Shown: piece by piece, positions 46,267 to 55,230 of the stretch
Position numbering within the stretch: position 1 is the first letter of the stretch
How the letters are laid out: every line of letters starts with the position of its first letter
NCBI RefSeq assembly: GCF_029892045.1
Contig: NZ_CP120368.1
Coordinates: 1,176,001 to 1,240,000, forward strand
Source: Sinorhizobium numidicum
GTDB taxonomy: Bacteria > Pseudomonadota > Alphaproteobacteria > Rhizobiales > Rhizobiaceae
Direction: 5' to 3'
Length of the DNA: 64,000 nt
Position numbers and translations under genes: made by a program
The notes under the pieces: model-generated
The model's database searches: none
Seen by the model: the letters and a program-made list of their open reading frames with translations, nothing else
What the model was told of the DNA's origin: nothing

Positions 46267-48606
46267 TCAGAAGTAATCGAGTTCCTCGAACCTGGTCTCG
46301 CCCACATTGACATCACCAAGCGTACGGAAGCTGATGCGGGCGCCGATCGACCAGTCGTTTGCAAGCGAGCTGTCCGTGTCGCGCTCCTGCTTGTAGACGA
46401 TTGAAAACAGCGTGTCCTGATCGTCATAGGTGATGCCGAAACCGTTGCGGGATATGACGTCTCTGGTGATGTCATAGGTCAGCGCGCCGAAGACCGACCA
46501 ATACTCGTGGAACCTGAAGGCGGCTGCCGTCTGGACTTCGTCCTGATCGAATTCAGAGCCATAAAGCGGTTGTGCTTCGATTCGCGTATAGGTCAGCGCC
46601 GCCTGCCATGTCAGGCCGAGATAACCAACCGTCGCATCGGCACGCCGCAGAGCGAGGTCCTTCTCGTCCAGTCGTCCGGAGAGGCTCGCCATCAGACCGG
46701 AGGGTGCATCGATACCGACCATCGCGACATAGTCGGAACGCTTGGTTTCCAGGCCGGAATCCGCACCCGCCTTGACGAGATCGTCCGTTGCGAACGAATT
46801 GAGGCCGCCGAGGTGAAATGATTGGCCGGCGATGGCACGCAGGCCATAGCCACTGTCAAAGCTTCCGGTATAGCGAAGCCCGACATTGGCGCGCGTTCCA
46901 CCTTCTACGCGATCGAAGCCGGAGAACTTGTCGCGGTCGAAGAGGTTGGTCGCGTCGAAGACAAAGCTTTGGGCATCTTCATTCGGCAGGGCACCAGCAA
47001 GCTGTTCGTCCGGTCGGGCATAGAGCTGCCCGATTGGTTCCAGAACATGGCTGCTTCCCTCACCGGCGAAGAGGATCGGGTAGCGCGCCTCGAGGCCGGC
47101 CGTCAGCATCCGCCGTGTTGCCGCATCGCTGTTTGTGTAGTCACCGGTATAGGCAGGGCCGGGATCGTCCATATTGAGGCCGAGGGCATCGCCGCGTGCG
47201 GCGAGAAGCGGTGTCAACACCAGTCCGCCGGGCGCGATGAACGTACGCTTCCACTCGAGTTCGCCGGTCAGGCGATGCGACGTACCCTCGAGGCCGCGGA
47301 AGCGCTCGACGCCAAGTACCGTGTAGCTGTCGAGCCGATTGCGCTTGACGTTCGTGAAGTTGATGTCGGCATTGAGTTCACCACCCATGACCGGTTCCGG
47401 TGCGGTATAGGAATAATCGAGGACCTGAGCGATCGGCTGCTGGTTTTCCTCATTGCTGTCCGGATCAGCATCCTGGATGTCGAAGTAGAATGCGCGGAGG
47501 TCGAAATAATTCCGCTTTCCGAGGCCTGTCAGATAGGCTTGGTTTACATAAGTCGTTCCGTCGAACGTCGACAGGTCGTAGGTCCTCGCGAAGTTGTTGT
47601 CCGATTGGACGAGGACGTTCCAGCCGAAGGCCCAGCGCGGATTGATTTCGAACTTGCCTCTGGACGCCACCATGCCGCGATTGGTTTCCAGTGCATCCAC
47701 CGTTCCCGGTGTGAACTGGTCCTTGTCCATCTGGCTTATGCCGGCGACGTTCAGGGTGTGCAGACCGTTGTGGAACTGCTGGCGGAATTCGCCCTCGAGC
47801 AGGAAGCCCTGACGGGTCAGCCCGGTGGCGGTGACCGTAGCGTCCATGTAGGGCGAGATCGCCCAGTAATAGGGTACGCCCACGCCGGCGCCGAGTTTCT
47901 GCGTATATCTGAACTCCGGAAACAGAAAGCCGCTCTTGCGCTTGACCGTATGGTCGGGAATTTCCATCACCGGAATATAGGCGATCGGTTTGCCAAAAAG
48001 CTCGAAATAAGCCTTTTCAAGCCGGATCGTGCGCGTCCTGCCGTTCTGGATAACCCGTTCCGCCTTGATGTGCCACAGTGAGCGGTGCTCCGGCTTGGTC
48101 GCGCATGGAGTGCAGGCCGTATAGACGGCCTTGTTCAGGATGAACTCCTCGCCATTGCGCCGCTCGCCGGTCTCTGCCGCCAATCGCGTCAGATCCGTCG
48201 TCTCGATCCGCAAAGCCTCGACGAAACCGTTGCCGAAATCGTCGGTGACATCCATCTTATCGGCATAAACGACATTGCCGCCCGGTTCGATCAACTGGAT
48301 TTCGCCGCTCGCAAGAATGCGGCCTGCCCTCTGATCGTATTCGACCTGGCGGGCTACCATCTTGTAGCCGCCATAGTCGATCTGGACGTTACCGCGCACG
48401 GTCACCTTTTCCGTGTCGCGATTGTAAACGAGCTCGTTGGCGGACAGCAGTAACTTGGCGTCCGCCGGAATATTTGGCTGCAGCGTATCGATTTGCGCCT
48501 GCGCCATGGCTGGCGCATTCAGTCCGATGGCAAGGGTATGCAGCGCCACGCCTGCAAGCAGGGTAGCCTTGATCAGCTTCATGCGTTCGCGGTTGCCTGC
48601 CGCCAC
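46267..48606 (-). CDS. lptD: LPS-assembly outer-membrane protein LptD
   Basis: 779-aa outer-membrane beta-barrel that inserts lipopolysaccharide. The signal peptide (KATLLAGVALHTLAIGLNAPAMA) is followed by an OstA-type beta-jellyroll domain (LLLSANELVYNRDTEKVTVRGNVQI) and a long barrel rich in aromatic strands ending in GETRFEELDYF. GTG 48606 is preferred over the internal ATG 48582 because AGGAGG lies 7 bases before it; its first base is the last base of the lptG stop codon. Two Cys (TACTPCATK) lie at about residue 160. Downstream: surA after a 227-base gap. Confidence 0.95.
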   Translation of the reverse strand: MAAGNRERMKLIKATLLAGVALHTLAIGLNAPAMAQAQIDTLQPNIPADAKLLLSANELVYNRDTEKVTVRGNVQIDYGGYKMVARQVEYDQRAGRILASGEIQLIEPGGNVVYADKMDVTDDFGNGFVEALRIETTDLTRLAAETGERRNGEEFILNKAVYTACTPCATKPEHRSLWHIKAERVIQNGRTRTIRLEKAYFELFGKPIAYIPVMEIPDHTVKRKSGFLFPEFRYTQKLGAGVGVPYYWAISPYMDATVTATGLTRQGFLLEGEFRQQFHNGLHTLNVAGISQMDKDQFTPGTVDALETNRGMVASRGKFEINPRWAFGWNVLVQSDNNFARTYDLSTFDGTTYVNQAYLTGLGKRNYFDLRAFYFDIQDADPDSNEENQQPIAQVLDYSYTAPEPVMGGELNADINFTNVKRNRLDSYTVLGVERFRGLEGTSHRLTGELEWKRTFIAPGGLVLTPLLAARGDALGLNMDDPGPAYTGDYTNSDAATRRMLTAGLEARYPILFAGEGSSHVLEPIGQLYARPDEQLAGALPNEDAQSFVFDATNLFDRDKFSGFDRVEGGTRANVGLRYTGSFDSGYGLRAIAGQSFHLGGLNSFATDDLVKAGADSGLETKRSDYVAMVGIDAPSGLMASLSGRLDEKDLALRRADATVGYLGLTWQAALTYTRIEAQPLYGSEFDQDEVQTAAAFRFHEYWSVFGALTYDITRDVISRNGFGITYDDQDTLFSIVYKQERDTDSSLANDWSIGARISFRTLGDVNVGETRFEELDYF

Positions 48607-49688
48607 TAGCCATCCTCCTGATGCAGTAGAATCGTCGAGCCCAGCGCCATCGCTACAACAACTGGCAACCAGGCTGCAACGAACGGAGGCACAATACCGC
48701 TGCTCCCGAATGCTTTGACAAGCACGGTGACGACATAAAGCACGAACCCTGACAGGATTCCACCGAGAATTACGGAGCGCGATTGATTGAACCGGCTAAA
48801 TTTTAAGGAGACGCACGCGGCTATCAAAGTCATCGCGACGAGAAGCAGCGGCAGCGACAGCAGAGAGTGAAATTGCGTTTCCATGGCGTTGGTGGAAAAC
48901 CCGAATGATCGCGCCACTTCGATTTTCCGCGGAAGGTCAAAAATCTGAATAGAATCAGCCTTCGCCAGGCGCTCCTGAACGAATTCCGGTTTCAGATTGG
49001 TGCGAAGCTGTGCCGTTTCCGAACGACGCGGCAACCGTCCATTTCCGGTTTCGACAACATCGTTAAGAAGCCAGTAACCATCTTCGAGTTTCGCCGACTT
49101 CGCATCCTGCCTGAGAATGATCGTTCCCTGTGGATCAAAGTGGATGACTGTGACGTTAATCAGCTCCGTGCCGCCGTTCTGGACGGAGCGTGCGCCGATA
49201 ATCGTGTCGGTGCCGTCATAGATCTGGCGCAACCAGGGAACTGAGTTCGTTGCAGCCGAACGGGAGGATCCCCACTCCGCCTCGAGTGCTTCGGCTTTCT
49301 TCGTTCCCCAAGCCGCGATCGGGTTGAGAGCGATTACGGCCACCACGCCGAAAAGAAACGCGCCCAGGACGAAGGGACGAAGAAATTGCCACACGGAAAT
49401 GCCGGCCGCCCGTGTCACGACCAGTTCGTACCGTCGGTTGAGCGAAATCAGCGCGGCCATCGCGGCAAAGAGCGCCACGAAAGGAATCGTCTGCTGCAGG
49501 ATGGTCGGGATGCGAAATGCTGTCATCAGCAGCGCGCCCGTGACCGTATAGTGCGGCAATGTCGACATGCGGGTGGTTAGTTCGCTGAAATCGAGAATGA
49601 AGATCAGCGCAAAAATACCGATGAGAAACGCGACCGTGGTGGTGGCGTATCGTTTGAAGAAGTAGCGCCCGAGCGTGTCGAGAATCAT
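48606..49688 (-). CDS. lptG: LPS export ABC transporter permease LptG
   Basis: 360-aa inner-membrane permease of the LptBFG complex. It has six membrane helices in two groups of three, with a periplasmic beta-jellyroll domain between (about residues 130-270: TVIHFDPQGTIILRQDAKSAKLEDGYWLLNDV). Begins MILDTLGRYFFKRYATTTVAFLIG, as in the family. ATG 49688 overlaps the lptF stop (ATGA). Partner LptB must lie elsewhere. Confidence 0.94.
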   Translation of the reverse strand: MILDTLGRYFFKRYATTTVAFLIGIFALIFILDFSELTTRMSTLPHYTVTGALLMTAFRIPTILQQTIPFVALFAAMAALISLNRRYELVVTRAAGISVWQFLRPFVLGAFLFGVVAVIALNPIAAWGTKKAEALEAEWGSSRSAATNSVPWLRQIYDGTDTIIGARSVQNGGTELINVTVIHFDPQGTIILRQDAKSAKLEDGYWLLNDVVETGNGRLPRRSETAQLRTNLKPEFVQERLAKADSIQIFDLPRKIEVARSFGFSTNAMETQFHSLLSLPLLLVAMTLIAACVSLKFSRFNQSRSVILGGILSGFVLYVVTVLVKAFGSSGIVPPFVAAWLPVVVAMALGSTILLHQEDG

Positions 49689-50857
49689 GATGCCGATTCC
49701 CCTTCAGCGCCTGCCGATCGCACGAGCCGAAGCCGAATCATGAGCTCGGAAAGCTTTTCCTTCCAGGTCATGGGTATGTCGAGGCGGCGATTGCTGGCGA
49801 GCTGGTGAATGGCGAGCGCGCCGGTCGCAAGCGGTACGAAATACATGAGCGGCACGAACCATAGCGAGTCTTCGGCGCTGTTGCCCGCATAGAAGGTCAT
49901 CCAGCGAATGACCAGCGCCGCCCCTAGGGCACTGACCATCGGGTGGACGCGAGCCTCGCGGTGCGACCGCGCATCGCTGCTGACGACGAGCGCAATGAGC
50001 CCAAACAGCAGCGGGAATGTCCACTCGGTGAATCGCCGATGAAGCTCTGCCGTAAATGCCAGCGGAGCTCTCTTATAGGCCGAATCGGTCGGGTCGGGAT
50101 CAAGCAGATAGAAGAGGTCGCGATCCTTTGCGCGGATATTGGCCTCGCTGGCCATCTTGGTCATATCCGTCAGGTCGAAGGCATAGGAATCGAATTTGAT
50201 GACAGAAACGTCGCCGTCCGGCAGCTTGCGGTGAACCTCGCCGTCCTTCATCACCAGGGCCGAGCTCTTCTCGTCGACTGCGCCCTCGCGCGCATAGTAG
50301 ACGAGTTCGAAATTCGGGTCGCGCGAATCGGCAACGAAGATGCCTTGCAGCACGCCGCCGCCGCGGCGGGCGCCCACCTGCACGTAAAGGCCGTCAGTAA
50401 GCTTGCGGAAGGCGTTTTCCTGTACGACGGAGGAGAGCAGATCCGCATGAGCTGTCGCGATCATCTTGCGCACCGCGACGCGTGAATAGGGTTCGACGAA
50501 ATTGTCTATGGCGAAAGAGAGGACACTCAGCCCGACGGCGAGAAATATCACTGGCCGGATGATAGACATTCGGGAGCTGCCGGCCGCACTGAGCACCGTG
50601 AGCTCCGAATCGGTATTCATTACGCTCAGCGTCTGCGTGACGCCGATGACCAGCGCGAACGGCAGGATGATCGGAACCACCGACGGCAGAATCAACGTCG
50701 CAAGCTTCAGGAAGGCAAAGATCGACTGGCCGCTGTCGGTGACGAGATTGACGTTAGTCAGGGCTTGCGTAGTCCAGACTATACCGAGCAGCGGCAGGAG
50801 CGTTGCAAGGAACATGACCGCTGCGCGCCGGAAGATGTAGCGTTCGATCAGCTTCAT
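49685..50857 (-). CDS. lptF: LPS export ABC transporter permease LptF
   Basis: 390-aa partner of LptG. The MKLIERYIFRRAAVMFLATLLPL opening, the TDSELTVLSAAGSSR coupling-helix region and the three-plus-three helix layout with central periplasmic domain are typical. Start ATG 50857, first gene of the minus-strand lptF-lptG-lptD-surA-pdxA-rsmA operon, divergent from pepA across a 314-base gap. Confidence 0.94.
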   Translation of the reverse strand: MKLIERYIFRRAAVMFLATLLPLLGIVWTTQALTNVNLVTDSGQSIFAFLKLATLILPSVVPIILPFALVIGVTQTLSVMNTDSELTVLSAAGSSRMSIIRPVIFLAVGLSVLSFAIDNFVEPYSRVAVRKMIATAHADLLSSVVQENAFRKLTDGLYVQVGARRGGGVLQGIFVADSRDPNFELVYYAREGAVDEKSSALVMKDGEVHRKLPDGDVSVIKFDSYAFDLTDMTKMASEANIRAKDRDLFYLLDPDPTDSAYKRAPLAFTAELHRRFTEWTFPLLFGLIALVVSSDARSHREARVHPMVSALGAALVIRWMTFYAGNSAEDSLWFVPLMYFVPLATGALAIHQLASNRRLDIPMTWKEKLSELMIRLRLVRSAGAEGESAS

Positions 50858-51171
50858 GTCCGTATCCGGTCCAAAATCCTGCTCAAGCTTCCCATACCCT
50901 TCGCCCGCGCGAGTCTAAATGATTCGCTGCCCGGTCGGACCAGTCTTCGTTCCCCGCGCCGCTTTATCAGAATCTGGAACAACAGGCATAATATAAGGCG
51001 AAGAGCTACGGTTAACCGCATGTAAACATGTGCAGGCATCTTGCCAAGCGCTTCAAAAGCGAGAAGTGTGCGCGCCACAGCCTTGACCATGGCCGACATC
51101 GCGAATGTTTGCCGCTGTAGCCGTCCGGTAACAGAACGGCGCAATCAATCAGAAAATGCCCGGAGCCTTTC
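50858..51171. other. Divergent intergenic region lptF/pepA
   Basis: About 314 bases presumably holding promoters for both directions. TTAACCGCATGTAAAC (51013-51028) resembles a CtrA site (TTAA-N7-TTAAC) with one mismatch. No gene or mosaic repeat seen. Confidence 0.45.
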
Positions 51172-52665
51172 ATGCCGATGAAATTCGAATTCGCCTTCAG
51201 CAAGTCCCATCGTCCCGCTGGCGGCGTCGCGGTCCTTCTGCAGACGTCGAGCTCTAAGGAAGCCGCCGGCGCGGCTGTCGTCGACCCGGAAGGTGTCCTC
51301 CCGAAGGCCGCGAAGATCGGGAAGTTTACGGGTAAGGCGCTCTCCACGCTCGACATCGTCGCTCCCCACGGTTCGCCGGCGGACCGGATCCTCCTTCTCG
51401 GTCTCGGAGACGCGGCTGCGGTCAAGAACCATGATTGGCTGAAGGCCGGAGGCGCCGCGGCCGCGAAACTGCGCTCCGCCGAAAAAGTCACGATCTTTCT
51501 CGATGCACCCGGCGTCGATGTAACGGGCAAGGCCGCCGCGGATTTCGCGCTCGGCATGGAGATGAACGCCTATAATTTCGACAGTTACAAAACCAAGAAG
51601 TCCGACGACGAAGCCAAACCTCAGCAAAAGCCCGTCAAGGTCACCATCGTCACCGGTGCGGTGATCACGGCGAAGAAGGCGTTCTCTACCGCCCAGGCAA
51701 CCGGCGAGGGCGTGTTTCTGGCGCGCGATCTCGTCAACGAGCCGGCCAATGTGCTCGGGCCGGTGGAATTTGCCGCCAAGGCAAAGGAACTGGAAAAGCT
51801 CGGCGTCGACGTCGAGGTTTTAACCGAGCGCGAGATGAAGAAGCTCAGCATGGGCGCATTGCTTGGCGTCGCTCAGGGGTCCTCAAGACCGCCGCGTCTG
51901 GTCGTCATGCAGTGGAAGGGTGGTAAGGCGAAAGACAAACCGATCGCTTTCGTCGGCAAGGGAGTGGTGTTCGATACGGGCGGTATTTCCATCAAGCCCG
52001 CCTCGGGCATGGAGGAAATGAAGGGTGACATGGGTGGCGCGGCCGCCGTGACCGGCCTCATGCATGTCCTTGCGGCGCGCAAGGCAAACGTCAACGCCAT
52101 CGGCATCATCGGGCTGGTGGAAAACATGCCGGACGGCAGCGCTCAAAGACCGGGCGACATCGTGACCTCGATGTCCGGGCAGACGATCGAGGTGATCAAT
52201 ACCGATGCCGAAGGCAGGCTCGTTCTCTGCGACGCGCTCTGGTATTGCAACGATCGTTTCAAGCCACAGGCGATGATCGACCTTGCGACGCTCACCGGCG
52301 CGATCATGGTGGCGCTCAGCAGCCACTATGCCGGCCTGTTCTCGAACGACGACCGGCTGGCCGAGCAATTGCTTGCGGCGGGCATCACGACGCAGGAGCG
52401 TTTGTGGCGGATGCCGCTTGGCAAGGAATACGACAAGATGATCGACAGCAAGTTCGCCGACATGAAGAACACCGGCGGTCGGCACGGCGGCTCGGTGACG
52501 GCGGCGCAGTTTCTGCAGCGTTTCGTCAAGGACACGCCCTGGGCGCATCTCGATATTGCCGGAACGGCGATGGGCTCACCGAGCGACGAGATCAACCAGT
52601 CCTGGGGCTCCGGCTTCGGCGTGCGCCTTCTAGACGAATTCGTCCGCGCGAGCTACGAATCCTGA
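51172..52665 (+). CDS. pepA: Leucyl aminopeptidase (M17)
   Basis: 497-aa hexameric metallo-aminopeptidase of the cytoplasm. It shows the metal-binding [16 protein letters not shown] and the signature [23 protein letters not shown] is also typical. The N-terminal regulatory domain is about 160 residues. Start ATG 51172. The next gene, holC, follows at 40 bases; pepA-holC adjacency is common in proteobacteria. Confidence 0.96.
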   Translation: MPMKFEFAFSKSHRPAGGVAVLLQTSSSKEAAGAAVVDPEGVLPKAAKIGKFTGKALSTLDIVAPHGSPADRILLLGLGDAAAVKNHDWLKAGGAAAAKLRSAEKVTIFLDAPGVDVTGKAAADFALGMEMNAYNFDSYKTKKSDDEAKPQQKPVKVTIVTGAVITAKKAFSTAQATGEGVFLARDLVNEPANVLGPVEFAAKAKELEKLGVDVEVLTEREMKKLSMGALLGVAQGSSRPPRLVVMQWKGGKAKDKPIAFVGKGVVFDTGGISIKPASGMEEMKGDMGGAAAVTGLMHVLAARKANVNAIGIIGLVENMPDGSAQRPGDIVTSMSGQTIEVINTDAEGRLVLCDALWYCNDRFKPQAMIDLATLTGAIMVALSSHYAGLFSNDDRLAEQLLAAGITTQERLWRMPLGKEYDKMIDSKFADMKNTGGRHGGSVTAAQFLQRFVKDTPWAHLDIAGTAMGSPSDEINQSWGSGFGVRLLDEFVRASYES

Positions 52666-52705
52666 AGGCGCGCATCAGCCAAGCGGGTGTCCGCGAGAGA
52701 TCGGC

Positions 52706-53155
52706 ATGACCGAGATCCTTTTCTATCATCTGACGGAATCGAAACTTGAAGATGCCCTGCCACCGCTGCTCGACAAGAGCATCGAGCGCGGGTGGCGGGT
52801 CGTCGTGCAAACGGCCGACGCCGACAGGCGCGACGCACTGGACACGCATCTGTGGGTCTACCGGGATGACAGCTTCCTGCCGCACGGCACCGATGCAGGC
52901 GACTTCGCGGCCGACCAGCCGATCCTCATCGTTGCCGACGAAAGCAATCAGAACGGCGCGACCGCACGTTTCCTCGTCGACGGCGCGGAGCCGCCGCCCG
53001 TATCGGACTACGAGCGCGTCATCTTCATGTTCGACGGTTACGATCAGCAGCAGCTCGAGGCGGCGCGAAGTCAATGGAAGCGGCTCAAGGGCGAGGGGCA
53101 CAACCTCACCTATTGGCAGCAGAACCGCGATGGCCGTTGGGAGAAGAAGGCCTGA
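52706..53155 (+). CDS. holC: DNA polymerase III chi subunit
   Basis: 149-aa clamp-loader accessory that binds SSB. It begins MTEILFYHLTESKLEDALPPLLDKS with the conserved LDTHLWVYRDDSFLPHG motif and the FMFDGYD segment near the end. Start ATG 52706. Follows pepA in the same direction. Confidence 0.92.
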   Translation: MTEILFYHLTESKLEDALPPLLDKSIERGWRVVVQTADADRRDALDTHLWVYRDDSFLPHGTDAGDFAADQPILIVADESNQNGATARFLVDGAEPPPVSDYERVIFMFDGYDQQQLEAARSQWKRLKGEGHNLTYWQQNRDGRWEKKA

Positions 53156-53221
53156 AGGCTGCCTTTAACGCCAAACCCCCGCGGGCTTCGCGGTTCTTTC
53201 TATCATGGTAAGGGCGAACGC

Positions 53222-54148
53222 TCAGTCGTGGAACGCCTCGACGAACTTGCGGCGACCAAGCATGAAGGCGTCCGCGACGTGCCGCAGGGGCGCGAGGTCG
53301 ACATCCGACCTGCCTGCCTTGATGATCTCGGCGAAGCGCCGGTAAAGCATCGGGTATTCCTGCTCGGGCTCTTCATGGACGATCTTGCCGTCGACGGCGA
53401 GCTTGGCGCCTCCCTCCGACAGCAGCATCTCGCCGGCGTCGGTTTCGGCAACGATGTCCCAGCTCTGCTTGCCAGTCTGTCGCCAATCGAACTCCGCGGA
53501 AACATCGAGCTTCCGGGCGTCGCTGAACGCGATGGTCGCGGCGATCGGCGCGTCGCGGTTCTCGGGAAATTCGAGCGTCGCCGACGTTATGAAGATCGGG
53601 CGCGGCAGGATATGCGTAATAATCGACAGGGCGTTGATGCCCGGGTCGAACACGCCAAGTCCGCCGGCTGCCCAGATCCATTCCTGATTCGGATGCCAGT
53701 GGCGGACATCCTCCTTCCAGATGATCTTGACGCTGCGGATCGCGGTTGATGCGAGGAATGTTCGGGCGGCCTCCACTGCCGGCGCATAGCGCGAATGCCA
53801 GCTGGCAAAAAGCGAGAGACCTTTGCTTGCCGCCAGCGCCTCGAGATCCGCCACCTCGCTCAGGGTCGCACCCGGCGGTTTCTCGAGGAAGACGTGCTTG
53901 CCAGCCTCAAGCGCAACGCGGGCAGCTTCGTACCGGTATTGGGGCGGCATGCAAAGCGAGACCGCTTCGACCGCCGGCACCGCGTCCAGCATCGCCTCGA
54001 TCGATTTGAAATTGTCGATTCCATCGACGGTTCCATGGCGGCTGGCCGCTGCTATCAGCCGATAGTCTGCGTTTTTCGCGAGGGCCGGCAGGTGTTGGTC
54101 GCGCACGATCTTACCGACGCCGACGATGGCAATTTGAATGGGAGGCAT
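53222..54148 (-). CDS. Sugar 1-dehydrogenase, Gfo/Idh/MocA family (L-arabinose/D-galactose type)
   Basis: 308-aa NAD(P)-dependent dehydrogenase. It has the Rossmann motif GVGKIVRDQHLPAL, the family EKPPGATLSE lysine motif and the HWHPNQEWIWAAGGLGVFDPGINALSI segment. These long stretches resemble the Azospirillum L-arabinose 1-dehydrogenase and D-galactose 1-dehydrogenases, which start non-phosphorylating sugar oxidation. Start ATG 54148. Which sugar is used cannot be decided from sequence. Stands alone between holC and the GNAT gene. Confidence 0.82.
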   Translation of the reverse strand: MPPIQIAIVGVGKIVRDQHLPALAKNADYRLIAAASRHGTVDGIDNFKSIEAMLDAVPAVEAVSLCMPPQYRYEAARVALEAGKHVFLEKPPGATLSEVADLEALAASKGLSLFASWHSRYAPAVEAARTFLASTAIRSVKIIWKEDVRHWHPNQEWIWAAGGLGVFDPGINALSIITHILPRPIFITSATLEFPENRDAPIAATIAFSDARKLDVSAEFDWRQTGKQSWDIVAETDAGEMLLSEGGAKLAVDGKIVHEEPEQEYPMLYRRFAEIIKAGRSDVDLAPLRHVADAFMLGRRKFVEAFHD

Positions 54149-54346
54149 GGTGTTTCGCTCGGATTAGTATGATTTATTCCCGACCCTTGTAGCAGATTGG
54201 GAACGCCGGGCAAGCCGACTTCCAACCTCGAAATTAGCTTGTCATCTTGGGTGGACAAGATGCAAACGAATCTGGTTGTCGTCAGAGGTAAAGAAAAAGC
54301 GGCTGTCGGTATCGTCCGATTGCCGAAGCGTTGTTGAGGATCTGCA

Positions 54347-55186
54347 ATGTCACATATTCGCCACGCGACCCGCGCCGAGCTTGACATCATCATCGACTGG
54401 GCTGCGAAGGAAGGCTGGAATCCCGGACTTGAGGACGCCAATGCGTTTTGGGCCGCGGATCCGGAAGGTTATTGGGTCGCCTGCGAAGAAGACATGCTCG
54501 CCGCTGCCATTTCCCTCGTGCGCTATGGTAGCGATTACGCCTTTCTCGGCTTCTATGTCGCTCAGCCGGCCTATCGGGGCAAGGGCATCGGCCTGGCATT
54601 ATGGAAGCGGGCGATCGCCGAAGCGGGTGAACGAACGATCGGTCTCGACGGGGTCGTAGCCCAACAGGAGAACTATCGGAAGTCCGGCTTTGCCCGCTCG
54701 CACGCGAACGTGCGGTATGGCGGCGTTGTCGATGTGAGGGAGCCTCCAGGTACCAACCTCATCGATGCCGCGCCGATCCATGCGGCAGCGCTGATTGACT
54801 ATGACCGAGGCTTCAATCCTGCACGCCGCGACGCTTTCCTGCGCGAATGGACTAAGCAACTGAAGACCCGTAGAACCGTCGTTCTGCTGCGCGCCGGAAC
54901 GATCGTCGGCTACGGAACCCTTCGGGAATGCCGCGAGGGGTTCAAGATCGGGCCACTGTTCGCCGATAGCGAGACGGGCGCTGATCTGATATTTCGGAAG
55001 CTCGCGGCCGCCACCAAGGGTGCTCAGGTTTATCTCGACATCCCCGAGCCGAATGCGTCCGCCCGGGCGCTGTGCGAACGCTACAACATGAAGCCGGTCT
55101 TCGAAACCGCCCGGATGTATCGCGGGCCGGCGCCGGATCTTCCGCTTGCGCGGATTTATGGCATCACGACGTTCGAGCTCGGCTGA
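54347..55186 (+). CDS. Double-domain GNAT N-acetyltransferase
   Basis: 279 aa with an N-terminal GNAT domain carrying the acetyl-CoA loop QPAYRGKGIGLALW (about residues 70-85). A C-terminal acetyltransferase-related domain (about 145-275) includes AQVYLDIPEPNASARALCERYNMKPVFET. Substrate unknown. Start ATG 54347. The C-terminal half resembles the second domain found in YitH-type proteins, though this is from memory. Confidence 0.83.
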   Translation: MSHIRHATRAELDIIIDWAAKEGWNPGLEDANAFWAADPEGYWVACEEDMLAAAISLVRYGSDYAFLGFYVAQPAYRGKGIGLALWKRAIAEAGERTIGLDGVVAQQENYRKSGFARSHANVRYGGVVDVREPPGTNLIDAAPIHAAALIDYDRGFNPARRDAFLREWTKQLKTRRTVVLLRAGTIVGYGTLRECREGFKIGPLFADSETGADLIFRKLAAATKGAQVYLDIPEPNASARALCERYNMKPVFETARMYRGPAPDLPLARIYGITTFELG

Positions 55187-55230
55187 TTGCTCTGGCCCGT
55201 TCACTCATGGGCTCCGCCGATTCAACGGGT

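Noticed and set aside
46822..48081. 419-codon plus-strand frame opposite lptD
   Set aside because: A shadow frame caused by high GC at third positions; the lptD reading on the minus strand has full family motifs.
48582..48606. Internal ATG 48582 as the start of lptD
   Set aside because: GTG 48606 has AGGAGG at the ideal distance and overlaps the lptG stop, which fits translational coupling; ATG 48582 lacks such a site.
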